Positions 1 through 9,846 of a stretch of 64,000 nucleotides of DNA are shown one piece after another. The notes beneath the pieces are model-generated. The model was not told where the DNA came from, did no database searches, and saw only the letters and a list, made by a program, of their open reading frames with translations. Location of the stretch: positions 1-64,000 of the forward strand of contig NZ_JAGSPI010000009.1 of NCBI RefSeq assembly GCF_020381325.1, written 5' to 3'. The position numbers and the translations under genes were made by a program. Each line of letters begins with the position of its first letter. Within the stretch, counting starts at the first letter, position 1. This DNA is from Providencia vermicola. GTDB taxonomy: Bacteria; Pseudomonadota; Gammaproteobacteria; Enterobacterales; Enterobacteriaceae.

Positions 1-79
1 CCGAACTCAGCAGTGAAACGCCGTAGCGCCGATGGTAGTGTGGGGTCTCCCCATGTGAGAGTAGGGAACTGCCAGACAT
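1..79 (+). rRNA. rrf: 5S ribosomal RNA, 3' part
   Basis: The first 79 bases match the 3' two thirds of enterobacterial 5S rRNA, including the GGTAGTGTGGGGTCTCCCC segment and the terminal GGGAACTGCCAGACAT. The 5' part lies outside the window, so an rrn operon reads into the window from the left. A rho-independent terminator follows 12 bases later. Confidence 0.95.
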
Positions 80-91
80 TAAATTAGTGAG

Positions 92-117
92 AAAGCCACC
101 CATAGGGTGGCTTTTTT
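92..117 (+). terminator. rrn operon terminator
   Basis: A perfect 10-bp stem (AAAGCCACCC / GGGTGGCTTT) with a 3-base loop runs into a short T tract. It sits directly after the 5S gene and is a typical rRNA operon terminator. Confidence 0.9.
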
Positions 118-183
118 GCGTTTGGGGAATGGGGACAAGAAAAGGCAAGGATGACGGGATAAATAGCGCGAGCTAAGCGAATC

Positions 184-1046
184 GGTAATCTCCTCAGCAA
201 CTCACCGTTGTGTCATCACTGTGCTGTGTTTTTGTGTTCACACTGTTATGGCTTGTGATTAAAACGGAGAAATGCTCGTACGCTTATCAATAATCCCCCA
301 ACAACTCACCGTTATGTCATCAATGTTCTGTGTTTTTATACTTACGCCGTTATGGCTTGTGGCTAAAGTGTAGAAATCCTCATAAGCTTATCAATAATTC
401 CCTCAGTAACTGACTGTTGTTACTTCATTTTTCACCTGAATAGATCTTCCTCATTTCACCTTCCTAAATCGTCCCTTTCTGTGTTGATGGTACTGATTGT
501 CATTGTTCTGGCTTATGATGATGTGACCTCCTAGGCTAATCCGTTGTTGATGTCGTCATTAACTAATTGAAGATTATTACTTTTTTTATCCTGTGCGATT
601 TTTATCTCCTTATTACTTGTGAGCATTCATTAGTCTTCATCGCTGGTGCTGATAAAGTGACGTTTATACAGGAAAAGAGGATGAAGGGTCGATATTGATA
701 GAGGTGAGAAGCCAATCTGTTGTTAACTTGGTAATTAACTTATATGGTTATGACACTGTTTGTCGTTTAGATGAACTTAATTGCGGGAAAGTATCTTCTT
801 TTTACGCTGTCAGTTACTTCCTGTGATTAATGACCACCTTAGCAATTAATTGTTATGTCATTACTGTTCAGTATTCAGTGTTTTTGTGCTCACGTCATTA
901 TGGCTTGTGACTAAAGTGTAGAAATCCTCGTAAGCTTATCAATAATCCCCCAGCAACTCACCGTTGTGTCATCAATGTTCTGTGTTTTTGTGCTCACATC
1001 GTTATGGCTTGTGATTAAAACGGAGAAAACCTCGTAAGCTTATCAG
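184..1046. repeat. Degenerate ~104-bp tandem repeats in a gene-free stretch
   Basis: There is no convincing gene between the rrn terminator and 1245. The stretch holds imperfect direct repeats with a period of about 104 bp. Clear copies lie at about 186-290, 291-394, 828-942 and 943-1046, each carrying the shared words GTTATGGCTTGTG, TGTGTTTTT and GTAAGCTTATCA. Each unit begins near TAATCCCC. The sequence from about 395 to 827 holds only degraded fragments. I see no ORF, promoter array or tRNA in the units. The function is unknown; an expanded and decaying intergenic repeat is the simplest reading. Confidence 0.75.
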
Positions 1047-1244
1047 TAATCCCCTTGGTAAGTATTTTAACATTTAACAATGTTGTTATTTAAAATAATA
1101 GCATTACTTAATTATTATTAATTCTCTCTAATGAATAATGGCTGATAGTTGAAGTTTAAAAATAAAAAGTTAGCATTTAATATAAGTAAGTGAAAAGGGG
1201 AGTTGATAATTATCTTGTTCTTTATTCTATTTTTTAGGGGGAAT

Positions 1245-2795
1245 ATGATTTTATTAAATGGAAAAAACTTGAAACTTCATGATATAAAATTAATCATGAA
1301 CGGCGAGTGTATTGCTGTGGAGGGCGCAGCAATGGAACAATTAGATAAAAGCCACAAAGTATTAATATCAGAAGCAGAAAAAGGTGCAAAAATATACGGT
1401 CTAACAGTGGGGGTTGGTTTAAATAAAGATACAGAATATATAAAATTAAATGGAAAATTTACTGAAGAGCTAATTGAGAAATCGACTGTTTTTAATAAAA
1501 AATTAATACGTGCACATTCTGTGGGAATAGGTAAGTTTATAGATAACTGTTTAGCTAGGGCTTTAATGGGGATTCATATAAACATGTTGCTCAACGGTTA
1601 TAGTGGAATTCAGCCTAGAATAATCAGTAGTTATGTTGAATTGCTTAACAAAAATATCATTCCTTGTATACCCAGTATTGGCTCGATTGGTCAGGGAGAT
1701 ATTACTATACTGAGTCATGTAGGACTGACAATGCTAGGTGAAGGAGAGGTAATTTACCAAGGTAAAACAATGTCTTCTTCAAAGGCACTTCAACTTGCTG
1801 GAATCACACCCATAGAGCCCTGGGCAAAAGATTCACTATCTTTATTATGTTCAAATGCTTATTCTGTTGCTATTACAGCGGTTGAGTTATTAAAACTAGA
1901 GCATTATATAAATATAAGTGAGTTGCTGTATTGTTTAAATCTACAAGCCTTAAATGGTAATCTCTCACCTTTAAATCAACGGGTTTTGGATGCTTGTGTT
2001 TACCCTGAAGTTATTGTAATGGGCGCTAAACTTAGAAATTTATTAATTGGTTCTTCGCTAGAGTTTCATGATGACGAACGACACTTACAAGATCCATTAA
2101 GCTACCGCTGCGGGGTATATCGACTAGCAGAATTGCGTTTAAGTTATGAACAAGCGAAAAAGCAACTTCTTATTCAAGTTAATGGTTCAAATGATAATCC
2201 ATGTGTGCTCACTAAAAATGTAAATAATAGTTTGACTGGGAATAATGATCATCAGGCTGTGCTTCCAACTGGAAACTTTGAAACATTACCTTGGGTCTTA
2301 GCCGTCGAAAAATTAAGTTTAGCGATAGCTCATAATGCATTAGCAAATGTACAGCAGATAGTAAAACTCAATGATCCTTATTTTACACAATTAACTCGAT
2401 TTTTGGGTAATAAAACAGCATTTCATGCACTTGGGGCTATTGAAAAACCAGCAGTTGCTTTGGGGATGAGAATTAAAAATCTAGCAATGCCTGTTTCATT
2501 GGATTACTTTTCTGTCGCCGGTGGTGTCGAAGATACAGCGACAAATGCACAATTAGTTGCTGAGAAATTACAAAATCAATTAACATATGGATATGAGTTA
2601 ATTTCAATTGTTTTTTTATGTGTGGTGCAAGCGATTAATTTAAGAAAATCGAAAGATATCTCTTATTTAATATCTCCAAAAACAGAGGGTGTTTATCGTG
2701 CGATAAGCGAACTTATAGAGTTAAATGGTGAGGATAAATCACTTTCAAAAGAATTAAGACTGATTAATGATTATATTTTAAATTGTAAAATATAA
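1245..2795 (+). CDS. Aromatic amino acid lyase (HAL/PAL) family protein without MIO triad
   Basis: The 516-residue product shares the whole histidine/phenylalanine ammonia-lyase scaffold: the Tyr loop (YGLTVGVG, Tyr51), QDP...YRC near residues 282-289, NGSNDNP near 313-319 and a Glu in GGVEDTA. Active enzymes build the electrophile MIO from Ala-Ser-Gly in GSVGASGDL. Here the aligned segment is GSIGQGDI (residues 146-153), one residue shorter and lacking Ala and Ser, so no MIO is expected. It may be a pseudoenzyme or use other chemistry. The start at 1245 is preferred over a TTG at 1203 because AGGGGG lies just before it. The gene is visibly AT-richer than its neighbours, stands alone after the repeat region, and converges on idi, which suggests horizontal acquisition. 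Family assignment is firm; function is not. Confidence 0.8.
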   Translation: MILLNGKNLKLHDIKLIMNGECIAVEGAAMEQLDKSHKVLISEAEKGAKIYGLTVGVGLNKDTEYIKLNGKFTEELIEKSTVFNKKLIRAHSVGIGKFIDNCLARALMGIHINMLLNGYSGIQPRIISSYVELLNKNIIPCIPSIGSIGQGDITILSHVGLTMLGEGEVIYQGKTMSSSKALQLAGITPIEPWAKDSLSLLCSNAYSVAITAVELLKLEHYINISELLYCLNLQALNGNLSPLNQRVLDACVYPEVIVMGAKLRNLLIGSSLEFHDDERHLQDPLSYRCGVYRLAELRLSYEQAKKQLLIQVNGSNDNPCVLTKNVNNSLTGNNDHQAVLPTGNFETLPWVLAVEKLSLAIAHNALANVQQIVKLNDPYFTQLTRFLGNKTAFHALGAIEKPAVALGMRIKNLAMPVSLDYFSVAGGVEDTATNAQLVAEKLQNQLTYGYELISIVFLCVVQAINLRKSKDISYLISPKTEGVYRAISELIELNGEDKSLSKELRLINDYILNCKI

Positions 2796-2810
2796 TCTTA
2801 ATAATATTAT

Positions 2811-3332
2811 TTAATCTCTATTAAAATTTAAAGATGGGTATTTAGTCAGTATTTTTTTAAACCAAGGAGTGAAGATATCTGGTTGTTGGTTAACTTCATA
2901 AATAAGTTTAGAAATACTAATCCAACGGATGGATGAGACTTCTTCTACATTGGGATAAACCATTTTATTATAATGGCCAACATATAGGTGGTCATATTCA
3001 TGTTCAATTAACCCACCATTTACATCGGCTCGGTATATAAGAGAGCCTACATGGGTTAGTGGTGTAGTAAAGCCTAATTCTTCTTGAAGTCTACGCTCGG
3101 CTGCACTTTGCGTTTCTTCATTGGGTTTGGGATGGCTGCAACATGTGTTAGCCCACTGACCAGAAGAGTGGTATTTATGTGGTGCTCTTTGTTGAATTAA
3201 GAGCTCATTTTGCTCATTAAAAACGAAGATAGAAAAAGCACGATGTAAGCGACCGAGTTGATGTGCGAGTAATTTGGGCATAGTGCCGATAGCAATATCA
3301 TCTTCGTTAACTAAAATTAATTCATCTTCCAT
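2811..3332 (-). CDS. idi: Isopentenyl-diphosphate delta-isomerase, type I
   Basis: This Nudix-fold enzyme interconverts isopentenyl diphosphate and dimethylallyl diphosphate in cytosolic isoprenoid synthesis. The product is about 173 residues, close to the family length. Visible features are the catalytic Cys in NTCCSHP, metal-binding His residues in AHQLGRLHRAF, the Nudix-like ERRLQEELGF helix and the acidic IEHEYDHLY motif holding the second catalytic Glu. The start is placed at the Met at 3332, which matches the E. coli N-terminus and follows an AGG-containing stretch; an upstream ATG at 3350 lacks a ribosome site. It is a single gene, convergent with the lyase homologue. Confidence 0.93.
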   Translation of the reverse strand: MEDELILVNEDDIAIGTMPKLLAHQLGRLHRAFSIFVFNEQNELLIQQRAPHKYHSSGQWANTCCSHPKPNEETQSAAERRLQEELGFTTPLTHVGSLIYRADVNGGLIEHEYDHLYVGHYNKMVYPNVEEVSSIRWISISKLIYEVNQQPDIFTPWFKKILTKYPSLNFNRD

Positions 3333-3491
3333 CGACCTGATTCCTATCATTAAAATTATTGCTGTAGTTTATTATAACTAAAAAAAACAAAATTGTAGAA
3401 TTGAGCTATTTATCCATAATACTTAATTTATGTTCACAGTGTATTTATTTTAAAATGGCAGCTATATTATTTGTACTGCCACTTTTAATAT

Positions 3492-4148
3492 TTATTTTTG
3501 TTGTAAAACCCAAACAGCAGCTTCTACACGAGATTTTAAGTTTAATTTTTTAAGTAGGTGTTTCACATGTACTTTTACAGTACTTTCTGCGATATCGAGT
3601 TTACGAGCGATCATTTTATTAGAAAGCCCTTGTGAGATTAACTCTAAAATATCAGCTTCTCTTGGTGTTAGGGTCGCAATATTATTTTCATTATTATTAG
3701 GATTATCACGTAAAGATTCAGCAAGAACTGATGTGAGTGTTGGACTAACAACTAGTTTCCCACTTGCAGCTTCTTTAAGTGCGATAATAAGCTCTTCTGG
3801 CTCCATATCTTTTAATAAATAGCCATCAGCACCACGTTTTAAAGCATTCACTAAGTCATCGCTATAATTTGAGACAGTGAAGAGAATGATCCGCCCTGAG
3901 AGCTCTCTTTTTCTTAACTCATCGAGTGTTTCAAATCCATTCATGCCTGGCATATTGAGATCTAGAAGAATGAGGTCAGGATCTTGTTCTTCTGCGATTT
4001 GAATCCCTGTTTTTCCATCACCAGCTTCACCTATAACGTATAATGAAGGTTCTAAACTAATCAGTTGTTTCACGCCATTTCGTAGCATCGGGTGATCATC
4101 AATCAGCAGGATGGTTGATTTGTCATTTGTTGTATTTGTATTTTCCAT
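3492..4148 (-). CDS. narL: Nitrate/nitrite response regulator NarL
   Basis: This is the response regulator of the NarX-NarL system, which activates nitrate respiration genes and represses alternative anaerobic pathways. The 218 residues comprise a receiver domain (acidic pair Asp17-Asp18, phospho-acceptor Asp63 in LLDLNMPG, Lys in LLKDMEPE) and a C-terminal LuxR-type HTH (about 150-215) with [14 protein letters not shown]. The sequence is very close to E. coli NarL throughout. The gene begins 20 bp after narX ends, so the two form an operon. No narGHJI or narK genes are found nearby, unlike in E. coli. Confidence 0.95.
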   Translation of the reverse strand: MENTNTTNDKSTILLIDDHPMLRNGVKQLISLEPSLYVIGEAGDGKTGIQIAEEQDPDLILLDLNMPGMNGFETLDELRKRELSGRIILFTVSNYSDDLVNALKRGADGYLLKDMEPEELIIALKEAASGKLVVSPTLTSVLAESLRDNPNNNENNIATLTPREADILELISQGLSNKMIARKLDIAESTVKVHVKHLLKKLNLKSRVEAAVWVLQQK

Positions 4149-4168
4149 AGATGATTCTCTCTGGTGTA

Positions 4169-5935
4169 TTAAGCATCAGATAAAGGGAAAGTTACCTTAA
4201 CCTCTGTTCCGCCTTGAGGTCTGGGAATAACAAAACATTCGCCATTAAGGCTAAGGGCTCTTTCCCTCATAATAATTAAACCATAGTGATTGAGTTTGTC
4301 GACATTTGCAGTGATTCCAGCTCCATCATCGATAACTTTGATACAAATAATACCTGAATTTTGTGTTAATGAGACTTCTGCCCAACTTGCATTAGCATGT
4401 TTTAAAATATTACTTAGGGCTTCTCGGATTATTTGTATAATATGAATTGATTGATGTGGAGAGATGCTCTTCGCTGGAATATCATAGTGTAACTTAATTG
4501 TATAACCCATCCGCTCACTAAATTCACTAATCGTACTCTCTAAAGAGGGGAGTAGTCCTGGTTCAGTTAATTTTAACCGAAAAGTAGTTAAAAGCTCCCT
4601 TAACTGACTATAAGCGGTGTTAATTTCGCTGCGCATTTCAGTTAATAATTGCTGAGGTTTTTCGGGTAATGGTTCAGGTTGCAATTGTAGATAGCTAATT
4701 TGCATTTTTAAACAAGATAGTGATTGTGCAATTGAATCATGTAGTTCACGTGCAATGGCCGATCGCTCATCCATAATTAATAATTGTTGCTGTTGTTCAA
4801 TTTGGTGTTCCATTGCGAGCATGCCAGATATTTGTTTAACTAACATTGAGACTAAATTGTTTTGTTCATCAGATAGAGTTTGACCAGCCATTATTTCACC
4901 GATAATGACACCATAACGGTGCATGTTATCTGACAGCTCCCACTGTAAAACTGTGATTTTTTCATTTGCTAATAAACTTTCTTGCTGCTCACTTAAATGG
5001 TGAGATTCACCATCTAATCCTATCGATTGACAGTTGATTTTGTGAAAGTAAGCTTCATTGCTATCTTCATATAACCGTAAACTCAGGTTATTTAATATTG
5101 TAATATTTTTCAGTTCAATCAGGACTTTTTGCAGTCTTAAATAAAGTGGTTCAGATGAGTGAAGAATTTGATTCGACTGGTATAAATAGGACAACACACG
5201 ATTTTTTTTCGTAAGGTCGGCCGTTTTTTCTGCCACCCTTTCTTCTAATTGGTGATAGCTTTGCGCGAGTTCTTCTGACATTTGGTTCAATGTTTCACCC
5301 AATGCATTTAACTCATCTTGTCGGTTATTTTTTGGATAGCGTTGACTGAAATCTTTTTGTCCAATGGCGGTTACCATTGATAGCAATTTCATCCATGGGT
5401 AGTAAATTTTTCGCCGTAAATGCCATATAGTGCCCATGAGTAGTAAGAATACTAAACTAATAAATATGAGCTGTGTCATAGCGACATAGGCTATCTTTCT
5501 TTCAGTTTTTTCGTCAATGCTGTGGACTAACTCATCAAGCTTATTAACAAATGAAATAACTTCATATCTTGCGTCATTTGGTGTATTTGCATTTATTAAT
5601 GTAGGGCGTAATGTAAGCAGCCAAAAGTTGTGAAGTTCATTAAATTGTGGCGTTAAATCTTCAACTTTGACGACCTGGGTGAGTTCAGGGCTTAGTAAAT
5701 CGCTTTCTAGAGAATCTAAGTAGTGTTGATTTTGCTGATTAAGAGGAACTAATGAGAGCAGCCGGTAGCTCTGCATGCGTAATGAACCCGATTTGTTGAT
5801 TGCGTGAGCGTTACCTTGAACGCTGATAATCATTCGATTTGAAATCGTCATTCCTATAATTCCAAGGATAGCAATTAGCAACATTAGGCCAATAACTTGG
5901 TTAATAATAGAGAATCGACGATACAGAGTCGGCAT
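4169..5935 (-). CDS. narX: Nitrate/nitrite sensor histidine kinase NarX
   Basis: This membrane sensor kinase phosphorylates NarL in response to nitrate. The 588 residues show TM1 (about 13-31), the ligand-binding P-box [18 protein letters not shown] (about 44-60), TM2 (about 150-172), a HAMP region, a GAF-like central region, the H-box [13 protein letters not shown] (His near residue 400) and an HPK7-type ATPase domain with DDGAGI. Compared with E. coli NarX, as I recall it, the Cys-rich cluster of the central module is missing; only one Cys remains there. GAGGAA lies ahead of the start. An FNR-like box lies about 256 bp upstream. Confidence 0.95.
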   Translation of the reverse strand: MPTLYRRFSIINQVIGLMLLIAILGIIGMTISNRMIISVQGNAHAINKSGSLRMQSYRLLSLVPLNQQNQHYLDSLESDLLSPELTQVVKVEDLTPQFNELHNFWLLTLRPTLINANTPNDARYEVISFVNKLDELVHSIDEKTERKIAYVAMTQLIFISLVFLLLMGTIWHLRRKIYYPWMKLLSMVTAIGQKDFSQRYPKNNRQDELNALGETLNQMSEELAQSYHQLEERVAEKTADLTKKNRVLSYLYQSNQILHSSEPLYLRLQKVLIELKNITILNNLSLRLYEDSNEAYFHKINCQSIGLDGESHHLSEQQESLLANEKITVLQWELSDNMHRYGVIIGEIMAGQTLSDEQNNLVSMLVKQISGMLAMEHQIEQQQQLLIMDERSAIARELHDSIAQSLSCLKMQISYLQLQPEPLPEKPQQLLTEMRSEINTAYSQLRELLTTFRLKLTEPGLLPSLESTISEFSERMGYTIKLHYDIPAKSISPHQSIHIIQIIREALSNILKHANASWAEVSLTQNSGIICIKVIDDGAGITANVDKLNHYGLIIMRERALSLNGECFVIPRPQGGTEVKVTFPLSDA

Positions 5936-6190
5936 TTATAGTTCCTCAAAAATCCGTGGTACAGCTAGTTTTAAGATTAGGTTGTCGATATTGTTCATAA
6001 AGGTAATCTAATTAAATATACTACCTTAGTATTAACTTAAAGAACTTACTTTGCGTATAACGCGCTGAAAATAGAAGATTAAAATCTGAGATTATCCTTA
6101 CTTGTTGATATTAGTAGATAAAAATAGGCTACTTTGTATTTTTTCTGACAATGGTTACGTATTATAACGTAAATTAAAGATGAGTTTCTT

Positions 6191-6204
6191 TTGATTTAGA
6201 TCAG
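6191..6204. promoter_or_regulatory. FNR-like box upstream of narXL
   Basis: TTGAT-TTAG-ATCAG matches the FNR consensus TTGAT-N4-ATCAA at 9 of 10 positions. It would fit anaerobic control of narXL, though it lies 256 bp from the start codon. This assignment is by pattern only. Confidence 0.5.
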
Positions 6205-6360
6205 ATTAGACGTTTTATGATTTCTAAAAGGCAGGTTTAACAACCCCTCAAATACACGAAACTTGAACTTATCGGTATGTGTTTTATTATATATCGATAG
6301 TATGAGATAAAGTAAAATAATAGGAATCTAAGTAGAAACGTTTTTATTTCATCATGCGAA

Positions 6361-6401
6361 AAAATAGAATACTGCGGACAAAAAGTAGTATTCTATTTTT
6401 G
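6361..6401 (-). terminator. Terminator of yedI
   Basis: A perfect 14-bp stem AAAAATAGAATACT / AGTATTCTATTTTT with a 13-base loop sits immediately downstream of the yedI stop. The stem is weak in GC, but its A/T ends supply the U tract on the minus-strand transcript. Confidence 0.6.
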
Positions 6402-6404
6402 ATA

Positions 6405-7313
6405 TTAGGCTTTTTTAATTTTCTTGATTAAAGATAAAACCATAACAAGGCACATACCAACAATGAACCCAAAAAATAAGTTAATTATTGTCGGTAGGAT
6501 AAACTGCATAGTACTCCCAACAATAGGGGTTAATAAGGCGGTGAAAGATATTTCTTCAATCCATTCAGATAGATAGCGAATTCCATGAGTGAGGATACCT
6601 CCTCCAACCATAAACATTGCGGCTGTACCGACAACGGAAAGTGTTTTCATCAAATATGGTGTGGCATAAATAAGCCCATTGCCCATTTTTTGCAGTAATG
6701 CTGATGTTTTCTTTTGCAGATAAAACCCTAAATCATCAAGTTTAACAATTCCAGCAACGAGCCCATAAACACCTATAGTCATAATAACAGCAATAAAAGA
6801 TAGTACTGCGAGTTGATTAATAATCGTTGTGGTAGATACAATGCCTAATGTAATTGCAATAATTTCAGCGGATAAAATAAAATCAGTGCGAATAGCGCCT
6901 TTGATTTTTTCTTTTTCGAATTCAGCCAGTTTTTCTTCAGGCACCGAGTGTGTTTTAGCTGCTAATTTTGCATTAGAATGAAAAATTTTATGGGCAATTT
7001 TTTCTGCTCCCTCAAAACATAAGTAAGCGCCACCTAACATTAATAAAGGTGTGATAGCCCAAGGAATAAACGCGCTGATCAATAGAGCGAGTGGAACCAA
7101 AATTAATTTATTGAGAAATGAGCCTTTAGCAACGGACCAGACAACAGGAATTTCTCGTTCAGCACGAACGCCTGATACTTGCTGAGCATTTAAAGCAAGG
7201 TCATCCCCTAGAACCCCAGATGTTTTTTTCGCGGCCATTTTTGTCATCATTGCGACGTCATCAAGCACGGCTGCAATATCATCAAGTAAGGTCAGTAAAC
7301 TACTTCCAGCCAC
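6405..7313 (-). CDS. yedI: DUF808 family inner membrane protein YedI
   Basis: This is a 302-residue polytopic membrane protein of unknown function. The N-terminus [14 protein letters not shown], the [21 protein letters not shown] segment and the VWSVAKGSF motif match E. coli YedI nearly residue for residue. Several hydrophobic helices follow (about 70-100, 145-190, 220-240 and 265-295), and the tail is lysine-rich (KKIKKA). It is a single gene with its own 3' hairpin and lies between narXL and a divergent glycosyltransferase. Confidence 0.9.
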   Translation of the reverse strand: MAGSSLLTLLDDIAAVLDDVAMMTKMAAKKTSGVLGDDLALNAQQVSGVRAEREIPVVWSVAKGSFLNKLILVPLALLISAFIPWAITPLLMLGGAYLCFEGAEKIAHKIFHSNAKLAAKTHSVPEEKLAEFEKEKIKGAIRTDFILSAEIIAITLGIVSTTTIINQLAVLSFIAVIMTIGVYGLVAGIVKLDDLGFYLQKKTSALLQKMGNGLIYATPYLMKTLSVVGTAAMFMVGGGILTHGIRYLSEWIEEISFTALLTPIVGSTMQFILPTIINLFFGFIVGMCLVMVLSLIKKIKKA

Positions 7314-7600
7314 AAGAAACCCTCAATTAAGTTTGTTTAAGATGTCGTTAATGTTTATTAGGCTGATTAAGTGATAATTAGTTCATTAGAGTTTATAACA
7401 TATTCGAAATTTTAATTATTCCTTTAAGAAGAATGCCTAGAGTTATTGGATTATGAAATTTTTATGACAATGGAACCAATGTGGTTTCTTCTTTTCTAAT
7501 TTAGGGCATTTCTAAAAACTCATCAGGTGAGTTTGTTTATGTTATTGAGCAATGTTGCATTGGGTTAGCACTTTTAAATTGATTGGTATAGGGTTAATAC

Positions 7601-8587
7601 ATGTCTTCTCAGCCAGTTTTGAGTATTGTTGTTGCGGTTTATAATGGTGAAAAGTTTTTACCTCAGTTCTTTGATAGTCTACTAGCGCAAAATTTAGAAA
7701 ATTGGGAGCTCATTGTTGTTAATGATGGCTCTAAGGATAATAGCGAAGGAATTATCAAAGAGTATGAAGATAAATTCAGTCATCTGAAGATTTTGTCTCA
7801 AGAAAACCAAGGCGTGTCTGTTGCTCGTAATACTGGAATGGTTGAAGCGACAGGGAAATACATTACATTTCCTGATATCGATGATGAAATTAGCCCGAAA
7901 ATGTATGGCAGATTGCTAGAGATTGCATTAGCGGGCGACTTAGATGTTGCAACTTGTAATGGTACCTATGTTTATACTAATGGCGATGTACCGAAAGCGA
8001 TATTTCCGCCAAATAAGGTTGCCTCTACAGGGGTGATAAGTGGCCCTGAATGGTTAGAAAAAGGGCTAAGCTCACGTAAATTTTTGCACGTAACTTGGTT
8101 GAATCTATACCGTTTAGATATGCTGCGCCAACATAACTTTTTCTTTGAGCCGAAGCTGCATCATCAAGATATCCCTTGGACAACTGAGGTCTTATTGGTT
8201 GCGAAACGTGTGCAATTTATTAATGAGCAATATTATCGCTATTTGATCCACAACCAGTCTGTTTCTCATTCGTTGAGCGGTGACGAACGGTCAGTACGTA
8301 AAATTAATACTTATTTGAAAATTATCGATATGTTATTAGCAATTTACCAACGTTATCCTGAACAAGTCAAACAAGCACCTGCGTGTATTTGGCAAGTAGG
8401 TAAAGAGGGATTAGGCGTTGTTCAAGCTTTACTTGCGATTAAATCCCCTGAAATTCGTAAAGAAATGGTGCAGCAATTTTTCGACAAAGGATATTGGGAA
8501 ATTGTGTGGAACCATGCGACAACGGTAAAATTAAAGTGGCGTTTAATTAGGCGCTATACGAAATTAAAAGATATTATCAAAGGCTAG
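7601..8587 (+). CDS. waaH: Family 2 glycosyltransferase, WaaH/YibD-like
   Basis: This 328-residue cytosolic GT-A glycosyltransferase has the N-terminal VSIVVAVYNG-type start (here LSIVVAVYNGEKFL), the VVNDGSKDNS motif, a DIDDE metal site near residue 100 and GVSVARNTGM. The middle section (GPEWLEKGLSSR, then LHHQDIPWTTE and YRYLIHNQSVS) follows E. coli YibD/WaaH closely. In E. coli that enzyme adds glucuronic acid to the LPS core during phosphate starvation. I saw no convincing Pho box upstream, so the regulation may differ. It is a monocistronic gene ending at a shared terminator. The acceptor in this organism is inferred. Confidence 0.7.
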   Translation: MSSQPVLSIVVAVYNGEKFLPQFFDSLLAQNLENWELIVVNDGSKDNSEGIIKEYEDKFSHLKILSQENQGVSVARNTGMVEATGKYITFPDIDDEISPKMYGRLLEIALAGDLDVATCNGTYVYTNGDVPKAIFPPNKVASTGVISGPEWLEKGLSSRKFLHVTWLNLYRLDMLRQHNFFFEPKLHHQDIPWTTEVLLVAKRVQFINEQYYRYLIHNQSVSHSLSGDERSVRKINTYLKIIDMLLAIYQRYPEQVKQAPACIWQVGKEGLGVVQALLAIKSPEIRKEMVQQFFDKGYWEIVWNHATTVKLKWRLIRRYTKLKDIIKG

Positions 8588-8597
8588 TATTTAAAGC

Positions 8598-8631
8598 AGG
8601 TAGCTTATGCAGCGGGATAAGCTACCTTTTT
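8598..8631. terminator. Bidirectional terminator between waaH-like gene and nucleoside hydrolase
   Basis: A perfect 11-bp stem AGGTAGCTTAT / ATAAGCTACCT with an 8-base loop is followed by T residues on the plus strand. It separates two convergent genes. The downstream gene ends at 8633. Confidence 0.8.
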
Positions 8632-8632
8632 A

Positions 8633-9577
8633 CTATTTATCTAATCGCTTTAGCGCATCGATAAACATTTCCCATAACCGCTGGTTATTAAGCTTTGTCG
8701 CCACTTGTGTATGGCAATCCGCGGGGGCTTGAGCGCGAAAGTCGGTGACTGTCATTCCAAGTGTTAATGTTCCTTGAAGTTCAATATCAACAGGGGCTTT
8801 GCATGTTTCTATCATTGATGAGTCAATAACATAGGCAACAGCACAAGGGTCATGAACGGGTGCATGGTCGCTGTAGCCGTTACGTTGGCGATACCCTGCT
8901 GTATAGTAGTTCAACGATTCAACAACAAATTGGCTAATTGGTGTATTGAGCGCGGCAATTTCAGCCATGATGGCATCTGTTGGTTTCGCTTGGTGAGTTA
9001 AATCCAATCCAACCATTGTTAATGGCCATTTTTCGTTGAAAACGATATGCGCGGCCTCTGGGTCGATGGCAATATTAAATTCGGCGACAGCTGAACGATT
9101 CCCCGTATGGTATCCACCACCCATTAGCACGATTTCTTTCACTAATTCAACAATTTCAGGGGCTTTTCTTACCGCAAGGGCGATATTTGTTAGCCCACCA
9201 ATGGGCACTAATGTAATCGTTTTTGCAGGATGAGCTTTAAGCGTATCGATGATCAGGTCAACAGCATGGCGCTTATCAAGGGGTAATGTCGGTTCAGGGA
9301 GATGTGTGCCATCTAACCCACTAATTCCATGCACTTCAGCAGCATTCTGAATGTCTCTAACTAATGGGCGTGAGCAACCTGCAGCAATCGGGATATGTTT
9401 TGCGCCCGCAAATTCAAGGAGCGCGCGCGCATTGTGAGTGACTTTTTCTAGGGTTTGATTCCCCACAACGGTGGTGACAGCTAATAGTTCCACACTTGGA
9501 TTACCCAGCGCCAATAAAATTGCCATGGCATCATCATGGCCAGGATCACAATCCAGAATAATTTTGTGTGAAGACAT
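8633..9577 (-). CDS. Ribonucleoside hydrolase (IunH family)
   Basis: This hydrolase cleaves the N-glycosidic bond of ribonucleosides to give base and ribose. The 314 residues carry the calcium-binding signature DCDPGHDDAMA at the N-terminus, the VHGISGLDG loop, AEFNIAIDPEAA and a C-terminal APVHDPCAVAYV with the catalytic-region His. It resembles both RihA and RihB of E. coli and I could not assign one, so no symbol is given. A pyrimidine preference is plausible from the relatives. The gene is divergent from the LuxR regulator at 9847, with a 269-bp AT-rich spacer between them. Confidence 0.88.
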   Translation of the reverse strand: MSSHKIILDCDPGHDDAMAILLALGNPSVELLAVTTVVGNQTLEKVTHNARALLEFAGAKHIPIAAGCSRPLVRDIQNAAEVHGISGLDGTHLPEPTLPLDKRHAVDLIIDTLKAHPAKTITLVPIGGLTNIALAVRKAPEIVELVKEIVLMGGGYHTGNRSAVAEFNIAIDPEAAHIVFNEKWPLTMVGLDLTHQAKPTDAIMAEIAALNTPISQFVVESLNYYTAGYRQRNGYSDHAPVHDPCAVAYVIDSSMIETCKAPVDIELQGTLTLGMTVTDFRAQAPADCHTQVATKLNNQRLWEMFIDALKRLDK

Positions 9578-9846
9578 CGTATCTCCTTGTCTAAAACGCT
9601 TTTATTGATGAGGTAGACTAAGAAATTATGGTGAAATTTCCTGTGATCCGCTTCTTGTTTATCTGTCATCATTCAAGTATTTAGTAACAAAATATTAATA
9701 CTTTTGGACGATACTGTGATTTGATTAACATATTAATAACAAGTGGTTTGAGCTTATACAAATAATGTGTTTTTTATACTCTTTTGGCTTAATGTATTTA
9801 TGAGCCATATTTAATTTATTAATAAGTTAACAAACTTGGGGGCGGA

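Larger units (their letters stand above)
5936..6404. other. narX upstream region (no gene)
   Basis: This 469-bp AT-rich stretch separates narX from the upstream same-strand yedI gene. I see no ORF. It contains the FNR-like palindrome at 6191-6204 and the yedI terminator hairpin at 6361-6401. The narX promoter must lie here, but I could not place its -10 and -35 with confidence. Confidence 0.6.

Noticed and set aside
184-1046. CRISPR array as explanation for the repeats
   Set aside because: The units are about 104 bp, adjoin without unique spacers, and no cas genes are present.
1203-1244. N-terminal extension of the lyase homologue from a TTG codon
   Set aside because: The extension is a hydrophobic run from AT-rich leader sequence, and AGGGGG lies just before the internal ATG.
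7450-7470. Pho-box-like sequence upstream of the waaH-like gene
   Set aside because: Only the minus strand shows it, and the second heptamer matches at 5 of 7 positions, too weak to claim PhoB control.
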